Shown here: positions 11,681 through 24,778 of the stretch, piece by piece
Position numbering within the stretch: position 1 is the stretch's first letter
Layout of the letters: the number at the start of each line of letters is the position of its first letter
NCBI GenBank assembly: GCA_946811185.2
Contig: OX328112.1
Span: 28,793,442 to 28,857,441 of the forward strand
DNA length: 64,000 nucleotides
Source of the DNA: Hippopus hippopus
Taxonomy: Eukaryota; Mollusca; Bivalvia; Cardiida; Cardiidae
Reading direction: 5' to 3'
Notes under the pieces: model-generated
What the model saw: the letters and a program-made list of their open reading frames with translations, nothing else
What the model was told of the DNA's origin: nothing
Database searches by the model: none
Translations under genes and position numbers: made by a program

Positions 11681-12120
11681 AAACATTGAAATAAAAAGAA
11701 ACCGTAGAAAAATTTACCTTTATTTTCCTTCAGATAGCTGTTCTAATATACTCCTCAGAACTGCTTTCCAACGAATGTTTGGCTTGACCCAGGTGGTCTT
11801 TTCCTTATATTGATAAAACGTTTCCGTTTTTTCATGCCATTCGCGGCGTTACTCTCTAGGATGACTCGACGCACGCGTTCTCTATGACCCGCTTTATGGA
11901 CACGACGTTTCCGGTTCTAATGCACTCGGCGCGTCGTTTCTATAAATACCTGACCTCACGCTTGCGTCATCTATGAACCGCTTTTCCTTATATGGACACA
12001 ACATTTCCGGTTCTCACGCTCCCAGAGCGTTGTTTCTATAAATATGTGATGTGCCCCCACGCACCTGGGGACGCTATGACGTCACTCTCCTCTTAATGAA
12101 ATCATTAAAAAGCCATAAAA
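11681..12120. other. No gene recognised
   Basis: A less AT-rich spacer. Two similar phrases (CTATAAATACCTGACCTCACG near 11940 and CTATAAATATGTGATGTGC near 12034) suggest another old duplication. No domain is seen. Confidence 0.4.
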
Positions 12121-12480
12121 AAAGCCATAAAAAGCCATAAAAAGTTACAGTAAAGTGACCCGACTGTAGTCCCATTGAAACCTATGACATATTTTAACTA
12201 TCAGGCCCACTTAAGACCATGATATATCCAAAGAACTACTTGGCTTTCTGAAACGTGTATCATCTCGTATCTAGAGAACTACAACACCCACTTAAACCCA
12301 TGATGTATCCAAGGAACTACTTATCCCACTGAATCCCACTAAATCCTACAACACATCTTAACTATCAGGCCCACTTAACACCATGATATATCCGAGGCTT
12401 GGCCTTCTGAAACCTATGACATCTCATATCTAGAAAACTACTACGCCCACTTAAACACATGATGTATCCAATGTTCTACT
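12121..12480. repeat. ~36-bp minisatellite, short array
   Basis: Degenerate ~36-bp units of the form CCCACTTAAACCCATGATGT + ATCCAAGGAACTACTT, preceded by AAGCCATAAAAAGCCATAAA. The same units build the 1.8-kb array at 19610-21420, showing that the family moved or was seeded twice. Confidence 0.7.
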
Positions 12481-13830
12481 GTTGTCAATTTAGAAACCTT
12501 TCATAAATACATTGGTTTTACAGATGGGCAGTGTAGGTCTGGATTGGGCTGCATATTTCATGTGGTCCGATCTTGAACTACATTGTCAAAATAACAGAAA
12601 TTATTTAAAGGTTGCAAGGTCTGGATGGAAATATACTTTTTAGTTATTCATTTTGTCTATTAAGAAATCTTTCATAAATATCTTGGTTTTACAGATGGGT
12701 AATGTGGGTCTCGATCGGACTGCATATTCCATGTGGTCAGATCTTGACCTACATTGTGAAAATAACAGAAATGGTTTAAAGGTTGAAAGGTCTGACATGG
12801 TCATGTGCATATTAGTTATTCATGTTGTTTATTTAGAAACCTTTCATAAATATGTGGGTTTTTTGTAAGAGGGTAGTGTAGGTCTGGATTGGGCTGCATA
12901 TTCCATGTGGCCCGATCTTGACCTGCTTGGTCCAAATAACAGAAATAGCAAAAAAGCTGTAAGGTCGTGATAGAAATGTTTACTTTAGCCATTCTTTTTG
13001 ACTACTAAGAAATCTTTCATAAATATGTTGGTTTTACAGATGGGTAGTGTAGGTCTGGATCGGGCTGCATTTTCTATGTGATCCAATCTTCACCCACATT
13101 GTCAAAATATCAGAAATGGTTAAAAGGTTTTAAGGTCTGGATGGAAATGTGCATTTTAGTTATTCATTTTGTCTATTAACAAACCTTTCATAAATATGTT
13201 GCTTTAACAGATGGGTAATGTAGGTCTGGTTCGGGCTGCATATTCCATGTGGTCCGAATTTTTTGACTTACATTGTTAAAATAACAGAAATGGATATAAG
13301 GTTGAATGGTCTAGATGGAAATATGCTTTTTATTTATTCATATTGTCTATTAAAAAACCTTTCATAAATATGTTGGTTTTATAGATGGGTAATGTAGATC
13401 TAGATCGGGCTGCATATTCCATGTGGTCAGATCTTGACCTGCATTGGCAAAATAGTAGATGTGGTTATAGGATGCAGGGTCGTGATCAAAAGGTGGGTTG
13501 TACTCATTTATTGCGACTTTTCAGAAGTTTAATTGTATATGTTAAATATTTTGCGGCAAGAATTTTTTTGGAGAATGTAGATAGGGTAGCATGCTCCATG
13601 TAGTGTGATGCTGATTTTCTCGTCTCAAAAAATATAAATATTACGAAATGTTTATAAGGCAGCCATGAAATCCATATAGTATTCGGTCTTTACCTAATTG
13701 TCTAGAATAATTCTCACATAAATGGATAGTATAGATCTGAATCGGGCTGCATATTCCATGTGGTCTGATCTTGACTTACTCTGTCAAAAGGAATAGATGT
13801 AGCTAAAATGCTACAAGGTCGTGATGTAAA
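12481..13830. repeat. ~172-bp satellite-like array
   Basis: Units share TTTCATAAATATGTTGGTTTT, ACAGATGGGTAGTGTAGG, TCTGGATCGGGCTGCATATTCC and ATGTGGTCCGATCTTGACC. Unit starts fall near 12493, 12664, 12836, 13008, 13180 and 13355, so the spacing is 171-175 bp. More degraded units reach about 13830. The period is close to a nucleosome repeat. Short open frames here are shared between units and are not genes. Confidence 0.75.
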
Positions 13831-14258
13831 TGTGGATTGTAGTCACTCGTGGCGACTATTCGGAAATTTGTCACATGTATGATGGTTTTATAAAAGTGGT
13901 GGGTGTAGAGCATGATCGTAATGTATGTCTCTGTGGTATGAGTCTAAACTACACTGCCCAAAATTTACATTTAGAGTCAAAATGTACAAGGCAGGGTTTT
14001 AAATACAGATTGTTTGTCATTCTTTTCAATGGTTTAGAAACACGTGCTATAAAAGAGAACCGAGTAAATATTCCTTCTCAATTAGGATGTGCATTACCTT
14101 TAGTTGGCACCACTTTTTCAGTTTTCATTCACTTTTATCAGAAAACACGATGGTGATTAGTTTACCTTTACGACATCTTTGACCCATGGGAGGTACTATA
14201 GTTTTATACAAAAGAAAATGTATACTGAAATCGTTGCTACAGATTTCGCTTTCAAAAG

Positions 14259-17200
14259 GATATGGATAGTCTGAAAATTTGGTCCTTCATTTGTCGAGGA
14301 TTGAATAACGAGAACAAAAACGTTTTGATTTCGTTACACTTTTTAAAGAATAGAACTTTGATGTATTATGTTAACAAGAAACACGCTTCTCCGAAAACAT
14401 TGAAAATAAAATTCATTCTGAATTCAAATGGGTAATTTATTGCAATTAAATTTTCAATTGATAAATCACTCATCCTTGTAAACTTATATGCCCCAAATGT
14501 AGATGATCCTTCTTTTTTCGAAAATGTTTTTGAACAAATAGACTCTTCTGACACAACCGAAAACTACATTATATATGGTGACTTTAACCTGGTTTTAAAT
14601 TACTTACCTGACTATGAAAATTATAGATCATATAATCACAATATAAATTCAAGAAATTTGCTAATAGAGACGTTGAATGAATGAGACCTTATTGACCCAT
14701 TTAGATATATGCAATTATCAACTAGAAAGTATACTTGGAAACGATTTGTACTTCTACAAAAGGGAAGGTTAGATTTCTTTTTAATGACACAGGGATTAAT
14801 CCCTTTCCTTAAATACTGTGATGTGGATATTAGCTACAAATCGGACCACTCAATAATTTTACTAACATGGAAAAGGTTTCTGGAAATTTAATAATTCGCT
14901 GTTAAACGATATTGTTAATGTACAATGTATTAATAAGAAAACAGATGATGTGATTTTACAATATTGTTTACCTGTCTATAATCGTGAAAATATACTTAAT
15001 ATTGACCGCTCACAATTACAATTCTCAATAAATGACCAACTTTTTTTGGAGATACTGTTAACGGAGATACGTGGTGAAACTATTTCTTTTTCAAGCTGTA
15101 AGGCTAAGACAAAATGTTTACGGAAAAAACATATCCAAAACAAAATCTCTAGCTTAGAATCAAGTTTGAATGAAACCAATAAAGAAAGGTTACTTTTACT
15201 ACAATCTGAATTAGAAAATTTACGAAAGGAAAAATTGAATGGTCATTTTGTCAGATCTAGAGCAAATTGGATTGATAATGGTGAAAAAGTAACGAAATAT
15301 TTTTGTAATTTAGAAAAACAAAATATCTATTTAAAAAATATCCCTTTTATAGAGAAAGAAGATGGCAGTAAAATTTTGGACTAGGATGAAATTCTAAAGG
15401 AAGCCAAAAGTTATTATGAAAATTTGTATATAGAACAGAATATTGAAAAAAAAAAAAACAACTTCAATTTAACAAAAGACTAGAAAAATTGCAAAGTAAA
15501 AAAGCTGAGCGAAAACCCAAAGTATACCATTGAAGTCTTATTATCTAGATTATAACGAAGTAGCAGAAACCTTGAAAAATATGAAAAATGATAAAAGCCC
15601 AGGGGAAACGATGCGTTAACTTCAAATTTCTACAAAATGTTTTGGGGTAAAATAGGTCATTTCATAGTAAAGGCTCTAAACTATTCTTTCATTCATAATT
15701 CCTTCTCGCTAAATACCAAAACAGGAACTATTGTTTGTATTCCAAAGGAGAATAAACCTAAACAGTTTTTGAAAAATTGGAGACCCATAACACTCTCAAA
15801 TGTATTGTATAAAGTTGCGTCTGGCAGCATTGCTAATAGACTAAAAACATTTTAAACTACATTACGGTACATCAAAAGAACAAACCGGTTTTTTAAAAGA
15901 TCGATTTATTGGTGAGAATACACGAATACACGATTAGTTTATGATATTATGCAATACAATCATATTGCAGGATTTTCAATGCTGATAGACTTTGAAAAAG
16001 CATTTGATTCGATTTCATTTAAGTTTATTGAAAAGACATTAGCATTCTTTAATTTTGGAGAAATGTTTATAAAACGGATTAAACTGTTCCTATATAATAC
16101 TGAAGTTTGCGTGCAGCTAAACGGTTTCTTATCGAACTACTTTAAAGTAGAAAAGGGCTGCCTTCAAGGAGACCCTCTCCCACCTTATATTTTCATTCTC
16201 TATGCAGAAATACTAAATATCAAGATAAAAAAACAATAAAAACATTTCTGGAATAAAAATAGGTAACAAGGAATACATGATAATATCCAAATTTGCAGAT
16301 GACACTACTCTGTTATTAGATGTTTCGGAAAAATCGATAAGAAATACTCTTCAATTACTCAATAACTTTTCTGATATATCAGGCCTACATGTTAACTTTG
16401 ACAAAACAAAACTAATCTGGATTGGATCGCTCAAGTACAGTACACATTCTATTAAAACGAAATGGAAACTCTCATGGGGAGAGACCCAATTCAAATTACT
16501 AGAAATCCATTTTCATGTAGATCTAAATAAAAAGGTAAAAATAAATTTTGATCCAAAACTCAACAGTATAAAAACTAGTATATCTCATTGGAAAAGACGA
16601 AAATTAAAACTCCTATCGGAAAAAAATGTTGTAGTCAAAAGTATTTTAATACCCACTCTCACACATTTGTTTGCTTGCTTACCGTCGCCTACAAAGAACT
16701 ATATGAAACAGTTAAATGATATCCTACATGAATTTGTTTCGGATAGTTAACCAAGAATTAAACAAGCAGTTTTTAAAAAAGAGTATACAGAAGGAGGCTT
16801 GAAAATGATAGAAATTTATAGTTATGAGCGAAGAATGAAAATTAAATGGTTAAAAAAACTTATATCGAACGATACATCTGAACATTATCATTTAATGAAT
16901 AACCTAATCAATATGGAAAAAATGTTAAATTCCGGAATAATATACTGTGAAAAAATTATTAAAATGATAAAAAAAAAAAATGAATTTTGGATTGATATCT
17001 TTAAATCTTTTATTACTTTCATTCAGTCGTAGGGGATAAACAAAAACTGGAATAATATTGTTAACATGCCTTTGTTTTATAATGAACATTTTCAAATCGG
17101 ATCTAAGTATTTTTTCGATTCAGAATTATATTGATTTGTATTCCGATATGTGAAAGACATGTGAAAGGAAAACGGAGATTTTAAAAATTGGGAAGACATT

Positions 17201-17328
17201 AAAAACAACAGCAGTAACAAAATGAACTTTTTAACTTTTCATGGTATAATAAACTCAGTCAAAGCAAATCTTTTCAAAACACAAACTTGTTGTTAACAAG
17301 GAGTACCTAACTGTTTACCATAATCCTT

Positions 17329-17373
<45 letters not shown>

Positions 17374-18298
17374 ACACAAAAGATATCAATAAATATAGAT
17401 ATAGAACTCTTATACAAAATAATGAAATGCCAACATGCAGACGTAAATGGAATACATTATACCCAAATGTAGATATTGATTGGAAAATAGTACATAGCAG
17501 TGTTTTCGAATGTACAAAAGATACTTAAACACAATGGTTTCAAACGAGACTGATTCACAGAATTTTACCCACGAACTCTTTACTCTTTAAGATGAATATA
17601 TATTTGATTAAAAATTATGTACATTCTGTAACACAAATGAAGAAACCATCAAACACTTGTTTTATGATTGTAAACACGTTAAGCCGCTGATACAAAGTAC
17701 TGCGACAATTGTGAGAAATTATAATCGAAAATTACAAATTGATCATCGAACCATGCTTTTGGAATACTCTAAACAAAACAATAAACTAAATATGCTGTCT
17801 CTAGAAACAAAAAAAATAATAATTTATTACTGTAGAAACAAAGCAAATACACCTTCTATAAATGGATTGAAAAACAGAATGAATGTCAATTTAAATGTTT
17901 ATAGATCAACAGAATGTTTAAAAATTGACAGAAATAACTTGACAATTGTAGAATACGTGCTACAGAACCTCCCATGAGTCAAAAGATACAAGTATATATC
18001 GTTGAAAAAAGCTAAGGCTTAATTGTGCCTTCTGTTTCATCCCTGTTAATTTACTTCTCTTGTTCACTTCCACAACCCCCCCCCCCAAAAAAAAAAAAAA
18101 AAAAAAAACACTTTATTGCCACATAATATTAAAATGTATTGTATCAACGCCCCATTTATTATTATTATTTTTTTGTTTGTGTATATATGCGTATGTTTTG
18201 CATATTTATGATTATGTGCGTTTATTCATTGTAAGGTAATGAGGGATGACCACGACAGTCATATACCAATGGACGTGGCAAATAAAGAAAAAAAAATT
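14259..18298 (+). pseudogene. Decayed Tx1/L1-type LINE retrotransposon
   Basis: A non-LTR element in one orientation with several stops and frame breaks. Its first part (about 14259-14890) keeps endonuclease landmarks of the exonuclease-endonuclease-phosphatase fold: a QET motif interrupted by an upstream stop, NLYAPN, YGDFN, RLDFFL and SDHS. The reverse transcriptase follows (about 15640-16750) with NWRPITLSNVLYK, LIDFEKAFDS, GCLQGDPLPPYIF and FADDT, the last being the catalytic YADD-like box. A C-terminal zinc segment near 17612-17680 (CTFCNT, HLFYDC) matches the zf-RVT type. The 3' tail has an AATAAAG signal followed by an A run at about 18290. The element is dead, and the motif order is typical of the L1/Tx1 side of LINEs. 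Confidence 0.85.
17330..17366. repeat. (CA)n microsatellite inside the LINE remnant
   Basis: A pure CA run followed by TATATATA, inserted between the reverse transcriptase and zinc-segment parts of the LINE. It is probably a later expansion. Confidence 0.8.
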
Positions 18299-19106
18299 GT
18301 CGTTAATAAAAGAATGAAATAAATGTCTCTTAAGATATTCAACACTTCATGAATTACCAAAATACTTTCAAAATTATTCCCGTTGTTCTTTAGATATTTT
18401 GAAAGTACCTGTATATACCTTTACGGACCCATCGCAGTCGTCTAAAATAATGTTTAAAAGTAGATTTCATTAACATGCATACATAGTAAACTTTACATAC
18501 TATTGAATTGTTAATCATGGTCTTAAATGGAGATCGCATAACATCTTTGTAAGCCAGGAAAAGATACAAATACAATAAGATAGAACATGAAATGAAATAT
18601 TATAGATTTTGAGTCCACAAGCAGATCAATTAACTCATAGAAATGGTAACATAAGTATAAAATTACATGTATATGGATAATGTCTAAAGTACTTATAGAA
18701 ACACCCAAGTGGTCAAATTGATGTCCAGAACGAATGATCAGTATGCTTACCAAACCGAAATGAAAAGACTCAACAATAACATGATATACTGACTTGAAAA
18801 TAGGGAATTATGTATTTCAACATGATTCGAAATTTGGTGTTTTTTTTAGCGGGAATTTTAACAAGGTTTGTTAACTTAGGAGCTGAAACTTAGCAATTTC
18901 AATACTGTATTATTCAAAATGTACGTGCTAAACTGTTTCACATAGGAACAAATGATTTTATATCTTTGGGTATTGATTTCCAACATACTAATATTGTGAA
19001 ACATGGTTACAGGGTAACGTAGGTATACTATTCAGTTTTTTTTTTTTTTTTTTTGGGCCGTGGGTCAAATTCAACTGGTCAACTTCATGGTTTACTTTGC
19101 TGCCTG
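18299..19106. other. No gene recognised
   Basis: AT-rich spacer after the LINE tail. A T17-like run lies near 19038. Nothing else is recognisable. Confidence 0.5.
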
Positions 19107-19343
19107 GTATTTCATGTTTTTGTTCATGTAGATCTGTCGTCTTCAGAGTATCCACCATTGATTTTCCTAAAAGGCTAAACTAAATGGTTCATGCTTTTGT
19201 TCAGGTAGATCGATCGTCTTCAGAGTATCCACCATTGATGTTCCTAATAGGCTAAACTAAATGGTTCATGCTTTTGTTCAGGTAGATCTATCGTCTTCAG
19301 AGTATCCACCATTGATGTTCCTAATAGGCTAAACTAAATGGTT
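19107..19343. repeat. 77-bp tandem repeat, about three copies
   Basis: The unit ATGGTTCATGCTTTTGTTCA + GGTAGATC...CTTCAGAGTATCCACCATTG is repeated at 77-bp spacing (19184 and 19261), with a diverged first copy from about 19107. The two later copies are nearly identical. Confidence 0.75.
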
Positions 19344-19609
19344 CAGCCAATCAGAAATTGTGAAACTTTCTTAATTTAGAATAAATGTAAGAACGCAATT
19401 TAGAATTGTTGTTGAATAGGACAACACCACTACACCTACAATAGGGTCCAAGACTCCCTCATATTTCGCACATCTAAAAAAGTTTCAGGGCTGTAGGCAT
19501 TATATTGCTGATTTGCCAAATAATGAACTTTTTTGCCTTCTCTTTACAGAGTGAACCGTGTCTGATTTTTTTTTTTTTTTTTTTTTTTTTTCTTTTTTTG
19601 TATCCAAGG

Positions 19610-21420
19610 AACTACTTATCCGACTGAACCTACGACATATCTAAAGAACTACCAGGCCCATTTAAACACATGATGAATACAAGGAACTACTTGGCCCTCT
19701 GAAACCTATGACATCTCGAATCTAGAGAACTACTACGCCCACTTAAACCCACGATGCATCCAAGGAACTACTCATCCCATTGAAACCTGTCATGTCTTAA
19801 CTATCAGGCCCACTTAAGACCATGATATATCCAAAGAACGACTTGGCTTTCTGAAACATATAACATCTCGTGTCTGGAGAACTACAACGCCCACTTAAAC
19901 CCATGATATATCAAAGGAACTACTTATCCCACTGAATCCTACGATATATCTTATCAGGCCCACCTAACACCATGATATACCCAAGGCTTGGCCTTCTGAA
20001 ACCTATGACATCTCATATCTAGAAAACTACTACGCCCACTTAAACATATCATGTATCCAAGGAACTACTAATCCCACTGAAACCTACGAAATATCTTAAC
20101 TCTCCGGCCCACTTAAAACCATGATGTAGCCAAAGAACAACTTGGCCATCTGAAACCTATAACATCTCTTTTCTAGAGAATTACTACGCCCACTAAAAAC
20201 CATGATGTATCCAAGGAACAACTTATCCCACTGGGACCTATGATATAATCTTAACTATCAGGCCCACTTAAAATCATGATGTATACATGGAACAACTTGG
20301 CCTTCTAAAATCTATGACATCTGGTACCTAGAGAACTACAACGCCAACTTAAAACCACGATTAATACAAGGAACTACTAGGCCCTCTGAAACCTATTACA
20401 TCTCAAATCTACAGAACTACTACGCCCACTTAAACCCATGATGTATCCAAGGAAATACTTATCTCACTTAAAACCAACGACATATCTCAATTATCAGGCC
20501 CACTTAAAACCATGATGTATCCAAGGAACGACACAGCCTTTTGAAATCTATGACATCTCGTATCTAGCGAACTACAACACCCACTTAAACCCATGTATAA
20601 TGTATCCACTATAATGTATCCAAAGACCCATTAGGCACATTTAAACCTATGACATATTCGAGGAACTACCTGGCCCAATTAAACCTATGAAGTATTCAAG
20701 AACCTTCTTTGCCTGCTGAAATCTATTTTCTGTCCTAGGAACTACATCACCCACGTAAACCTATGACATCTCGTATCTAGAGAACTACAACGCCCACTTA
20801 AACCCATGATGTATCCAAAGACCTATCAGACCCATTTAAACCTATGACAAGGAATTGCTTTGCCTACTCAAACCTATGATGTATCCGAAGACCTCTAAGG
20901 TCCATTTAAATTTATGACATATTCGAGGAATTACTTTACCCGATGAATCCTATGATGTGTCCTAGGTACTACTTTACCCACTTAAGCCTATGACATATGG
21001 TTTCAAATAATTACTTTCCAACAACTACTTTTTGCCCACTGAATCATATAATGTATCCAAGGACCTAATGGGCCCACTTAAACCTATGATGTGTTCAAGG
21101 AACTACACTGCCCTCTAAAACACATGGATCCAAATTATTACATGGCCAAGAACTACTTGGTCCACCAAATCCTATCATGTATCCAACCATCTAATGGGTC
21201 CACTTAAACCTATGACGTGTTCAAGAAACTACATTGTCCTCTTAAACATAATGACATATGGGTCCAAATAACTATTTGGCCCATTGAATGCTATGATGGA
21301 TCCAAAGACCCTCTTGGCCTACAAAAACCTATAATGTGTCAAAAGAACTACGTAGCCTGCTTAAACCCATGATGTATTGAAAGAACTACTTGGCTCACTG
21401 AAACTTATAACATCTCTTTC
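19610..21420. repeat. ~36-bp minisatellite array with higher-order structure
   Basis: About 50 degenerate units of ~36 bp, each reading roughly CCCACTTAAACC(C/T)ATGA + CATATCCAAGGAACTAC. In the first kilobase, four variant units (ending ATCTCGTATCTAGAGAAC, ATCCAAGGAACTACTT, ATCTTAACTATCAGG and ATCCAAAGAACGACTTGG) recur in fixed order, giving a higher-order unit near 145 bp. Towards 21400 the order dissolves. Same family as 12121-12480. Confidence 0.75.
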
Positions 21421-21555
21421 ACCAAGAGTATTTTATTTTTAACAACTTGACAATGTAACAGTATTAAAGTGATATTTCTCAATAAAATCTTCATTTCAAT
21501 CACTGTTTAATCAATTCTTGTAATTTTTATATTAAGTTCATTTAGATTACATTTT

Positions 21556-21836
21556 TGCCTGTTTCTCTTGAGGTCGTGGGTTCGATCCCTTGCCCGGCCA
21601 ATTTCTTTCCGAGGTTTGATGATAGTCATTGCAACAGGATTCATTCCTCTCCCACCGCTGACCATTGTTTGGACGATGGTTATGTGGGAAAGCAGCCAGT
21701 GGCTTGGAAAGAAAATTGTGCGGAGTACTGGTAAAAGAGACTCCAGGAAAGCATGGATCGGCGCACTGGCTGCCGCGATATAACTGAAATAATGTTGAAA
21801 ACGGCGTTAAACACCATACAATCAATCAATCAATTG
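21556..21836 (+). mobile_element. tRNA-derived SINE, 5'-truncated
   Basis: It begins in the B-box half of a tRNA head (GGTCGTGGGTTCGATCCC). The body continues with GCAACAGGATTCATTCCTC and CAGTGGCTTGGAAAG, then GCACTGGCTGCCGCGATATA, and ends GCGTTAAACACCATACAATC + (AATC)n. It has the same body class as 738-1001 but a different tail. A fragment of the same body (GCGACAGGATTCATTCCTC) is at about 31868. Confidence 0.7.
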
Positions 21837-22141
21837 CCTGTTTCTCTACATTCTGTCTGTCATACAACATCAGACTGCATATTCTATGCAGTCTAATTTT
21901 GATCTATACTATCCAAAAATATACATTAAGTCGTTCTAAGCAGCTTAACTCTTTACCAATCCACAAAATTTTAGACTGGTCCAAATTGAAAGCGCTTGCA
22001 GGGTACACAAACAAATGATGAAATTTGTCAATGAAAAATTGGAAAACATTGACGGAAAAGGAAAAATGCTGATGCCCAGGGACTTTAAAACATGGGATCG
22101 TTTGGCAAATGGTTAAGGGTTGAACTATAGACGGGTAGACA

Positions 22142-23984
22142 GGTGACACGTAATTCACAACATTGATCAATGCTGGTCGAAGAGAGACTACTCTTGCGCA
22201 TTTTCAGTCTGTGGAAACACCCTGTTACAGGCATATGTAGAGATAGACAGTTTAGATTCATGACCGGAATGATCCTAGGTTCTCTTCAATCTGATGTTGA
22301 TCTACTCCATCTTCAAACAAGAGGGCCAAGATGGCCCTGGATCGCTCACCTGAATTTTTGAGAGGACCATAGCCAATTTTTTTTGAAGTATTGAAATTTT
22401 GGAAACAAAATCATTATTTTGCCAAGCAATTTTGAAAAGGTTACCTGTAAAAAATCTTTTCAAAATCTGTCACCACCCATACAATCATCACCACAGCCAT
22501 TTTTTTGACGAATCAGAATTCTGCATATAAAGTTTGTATAGAATTCAGAAAACAATCCATCATAAAGTACAGAAATTGTGATCAGCAAGGCGATTAACAC
22601 CCAGATAGAGACCCTTTTGATAACTGGTGAAATATTATGCATGTATTCCAAAGATTAGTTTTATATTACCTCTTGCAATACATAGCTATCAAATACATCA
22701 AGTAGAAAGTGTGCATATCAGCATTTCTCACCAGTGCACTCACCTGGTATAGGTTGACGTCTGCACTAGCCCTTTTCATCAAAATACCTATACAGTCTTT
22801 TGATGAAAATCAAAAGGTCACCAAAGGATCATTTCTGTGAAATTATTTCAAACTCTGACCAGTGGTTTCAGAGAAGAAGAATTTTTAAGAATTTCTTCAT
22901 GTCCGTATACTGCTAATAGCCCCCCACCACCACAGCCATGTTTCTTGACGGATCAAAATTTCGTGAACAACTTTTCAAAAGGGGCACCCAAGAAACATTT
23001 CTGTGAAATTATTTCAAAATCTGACAAGTGGTTTAAGGGAAGAAGAATTTCAAAAAATTCTTTAAGTCCATACAGTGCAAAGAGCCTCCCCCCTACCACG
23101 GCCATGTTTTTCGACGGATCAAAATTTCGCGAACAATTTTTGAAAAGGGTCACACAAGGAACATTTCCGTGAAATTATTTCAAAATCTGACCTGCGGTTT
23201 CAGAGAAGATTTTTAAAGAATTTCTTAGTAAATTCCATTTGGTTGCCATGGCAACCAGAGTTTTTGATGGAACCAAATTCTGTGAACAAGTTTTAAAGAG
23301 GACCTCCCAAGGAACATTCCAGCCAAGTTTGGTTCAAATTGGCCCAGCGGTTTAGGAGGGGAAGATGTTTAAAGAATTGTTGACACCGCACGACGCAAAG
23401 AGCCCCCCCCCCCACCACCACGGCCATGTTTTTTGACGGATCAAAATTTCGCGAACACTTTTTGAAAAGGGTCACCCAAGGAACATTTCTGAAGAATTAT
23501 TTCAAAATCTGACCAGCGGTTTCAGAGAAGATTTTTAAAGAATTTCTTAGAAAATTCCATTTGGTTGCCATGGCAACCAGAGTTTTTTATGGAATCAAAT
23601 TCTGTGAACTTTTTTAAAGAGGACCTCCTAAGGAACATTCCAACCAAGTTTGGTCCAAATTGACCCAGTGGTTTAGGAGGAGAAGATGTTTAAAGAATTG
23701 TTGACGCCGCACGACGGACGACGCACGACGGACACAACGTGATCCTAAAAGCTCCCCTTGAGCACGTTGTGCTCAGGTGAGCTAAAAATATGAGCCACAC
23801 TTTGGTAAAAAGGGTGACACGTAATTCACAACATTGATCAATACTGGTCAAAGAGAGACTACTCTTGCACATTTTCAGTCTGTGGAAACCCCCTGTTACA
23901 GGCATATGAAGAGATAGACAGTTTAGATTCACCGGAATGATCCTAGGTTCTCTTCAATCTGATCTTGATCTACTCCATCTTCAA
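22142..23984. mobile_element. 1.5-kb repeat element bracketed by ~175-bp direct repeats
   Basis: A ~175-bp segment starting GTGACACGTAATTCACAACA and ending CTACTCCATCTTCAAA occurs at about 22143-22317 and again at 23812-23984. Between them lies a repeat that opens CAAGAGGGCCAAGATGGCCC and closes TTGAGCACGTTGTGCTCAGG + TGAGCTAAAAA. Its interior has two to three copies of a ~300-bp unit with GGTTGCCATGGCAACCAGAG and GGTCACCCAAGGAACATTTC. There is no transposase or reverse transcriptase. It is either an insertion with duplicated flanks or a segmental duplication broken by an insertion. Confidence 0.6.
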
Positions 23985-23989
23985 AATGT

Positions 23990-24240
23990 ATGAGCCATAC
24001 TTTGGAAAAGGGGGTTCTATGCTTCTCCGTGACGCATGATACGAAGCACCTCATCACATAATATTTCCATAAAATCCATTTTATCCAACAAACGATCGAA
24101 TCGTGAAGTAGAATGGTCTTTAGACATGAAGAAAATTGACCAATTGCAAACACTTTCGACCCAGGTCAGTCTGCGCGGACTGCGCAGTATGACATGAATC
24201 GATACTTTTTGCAGATGCATTAAACCCCCATTTCAAAGAG
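23990..24240. repeat. Dispersed repeat with GC palindrome, copy 1
   Basis: It shares with 39590-39735 the order GTAGA(A/C)TGGTC, GAAAATTGACC, CTGCGCGGACTGCGCAG, GATACTTTT...AGATGCATTAA and a final AGAG(C/T)ATGGCTC. The centre is a GC-rich inverted repeat in otherwise AT-rich DNA. Confidence 0.65.
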
Positions 24241-24334
24241 CATGGCTCCATCGCAAGTTGTCTTCTGCACACCAGGGGGTAGCGGTTTATTGTTTAGACA
24301 TCTCGTTGTGGACTTTTTTTTTTTTAACTTTTAT

Positions 24335-24648
24335 AGTGTCTAGTGTAAAGGCATTGATAAAATGCCTGTCTAGGCTTCAGATTACCGGTGTCTAGTGTAA
24401 AGGCATAGATAAAATGCCTGTCTAGGCTTCAGATTACCGGTGTCTAGTGTAAAGGCATAGATAAAATGCCTGTCTAGGCTTCAGATTACCGGTGTCTAGT
24501 GTAAAGGCATAGATAAAATGCCTGTCTAGGCTTCAGATTACCGGTGTCTAGTATAAAGGCATAGATAAAATGCCTGTCTAGGCTTCAGATTACCGGTGTC
24601 TAGTATAAAGGCATTGATAAAATGCCTGTCTAGGCTTCAGATTACCAG
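24335..24648. repeat. 52-bp tandem array, six copies
   Basis: The unit GGTGTCTAGTGTAAAGGCAT + AGATAAAATGCCTGTCTAGG + CTTCAGATTACC is exactly 52 bp (starts at 24387, 24439 and so on) and nearly invariant. Within each unit AGGCAT...ATGCCT forms a small inverted repeat. The array is young, given the few substitutions. Confidence 0.9.
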
Positions 24649-24778
24649 ATGCAAAGGCACGGCGAAAAGTTTCTGCGAGAGAGCATAGATCAAGATCTTG
24701 ATGCACTGAACATGAAGGCTGATCTGTGATCATTACTGTCTGATACATTGCGAAAACAGTCCTGCCAATTGGTTTGTA

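Noticed and set aside
22142..23984. LTR retrotransposon with 175-bp LTRs
   Set aside because: No TG...CA ends, no primer-binding site, no gag or pol sequence between.
24335..24648. CRISPR-like regular repeats
   Set aside because: Units are contiguous 52-bp tandem copies with no unique spacers, in an animal genome.
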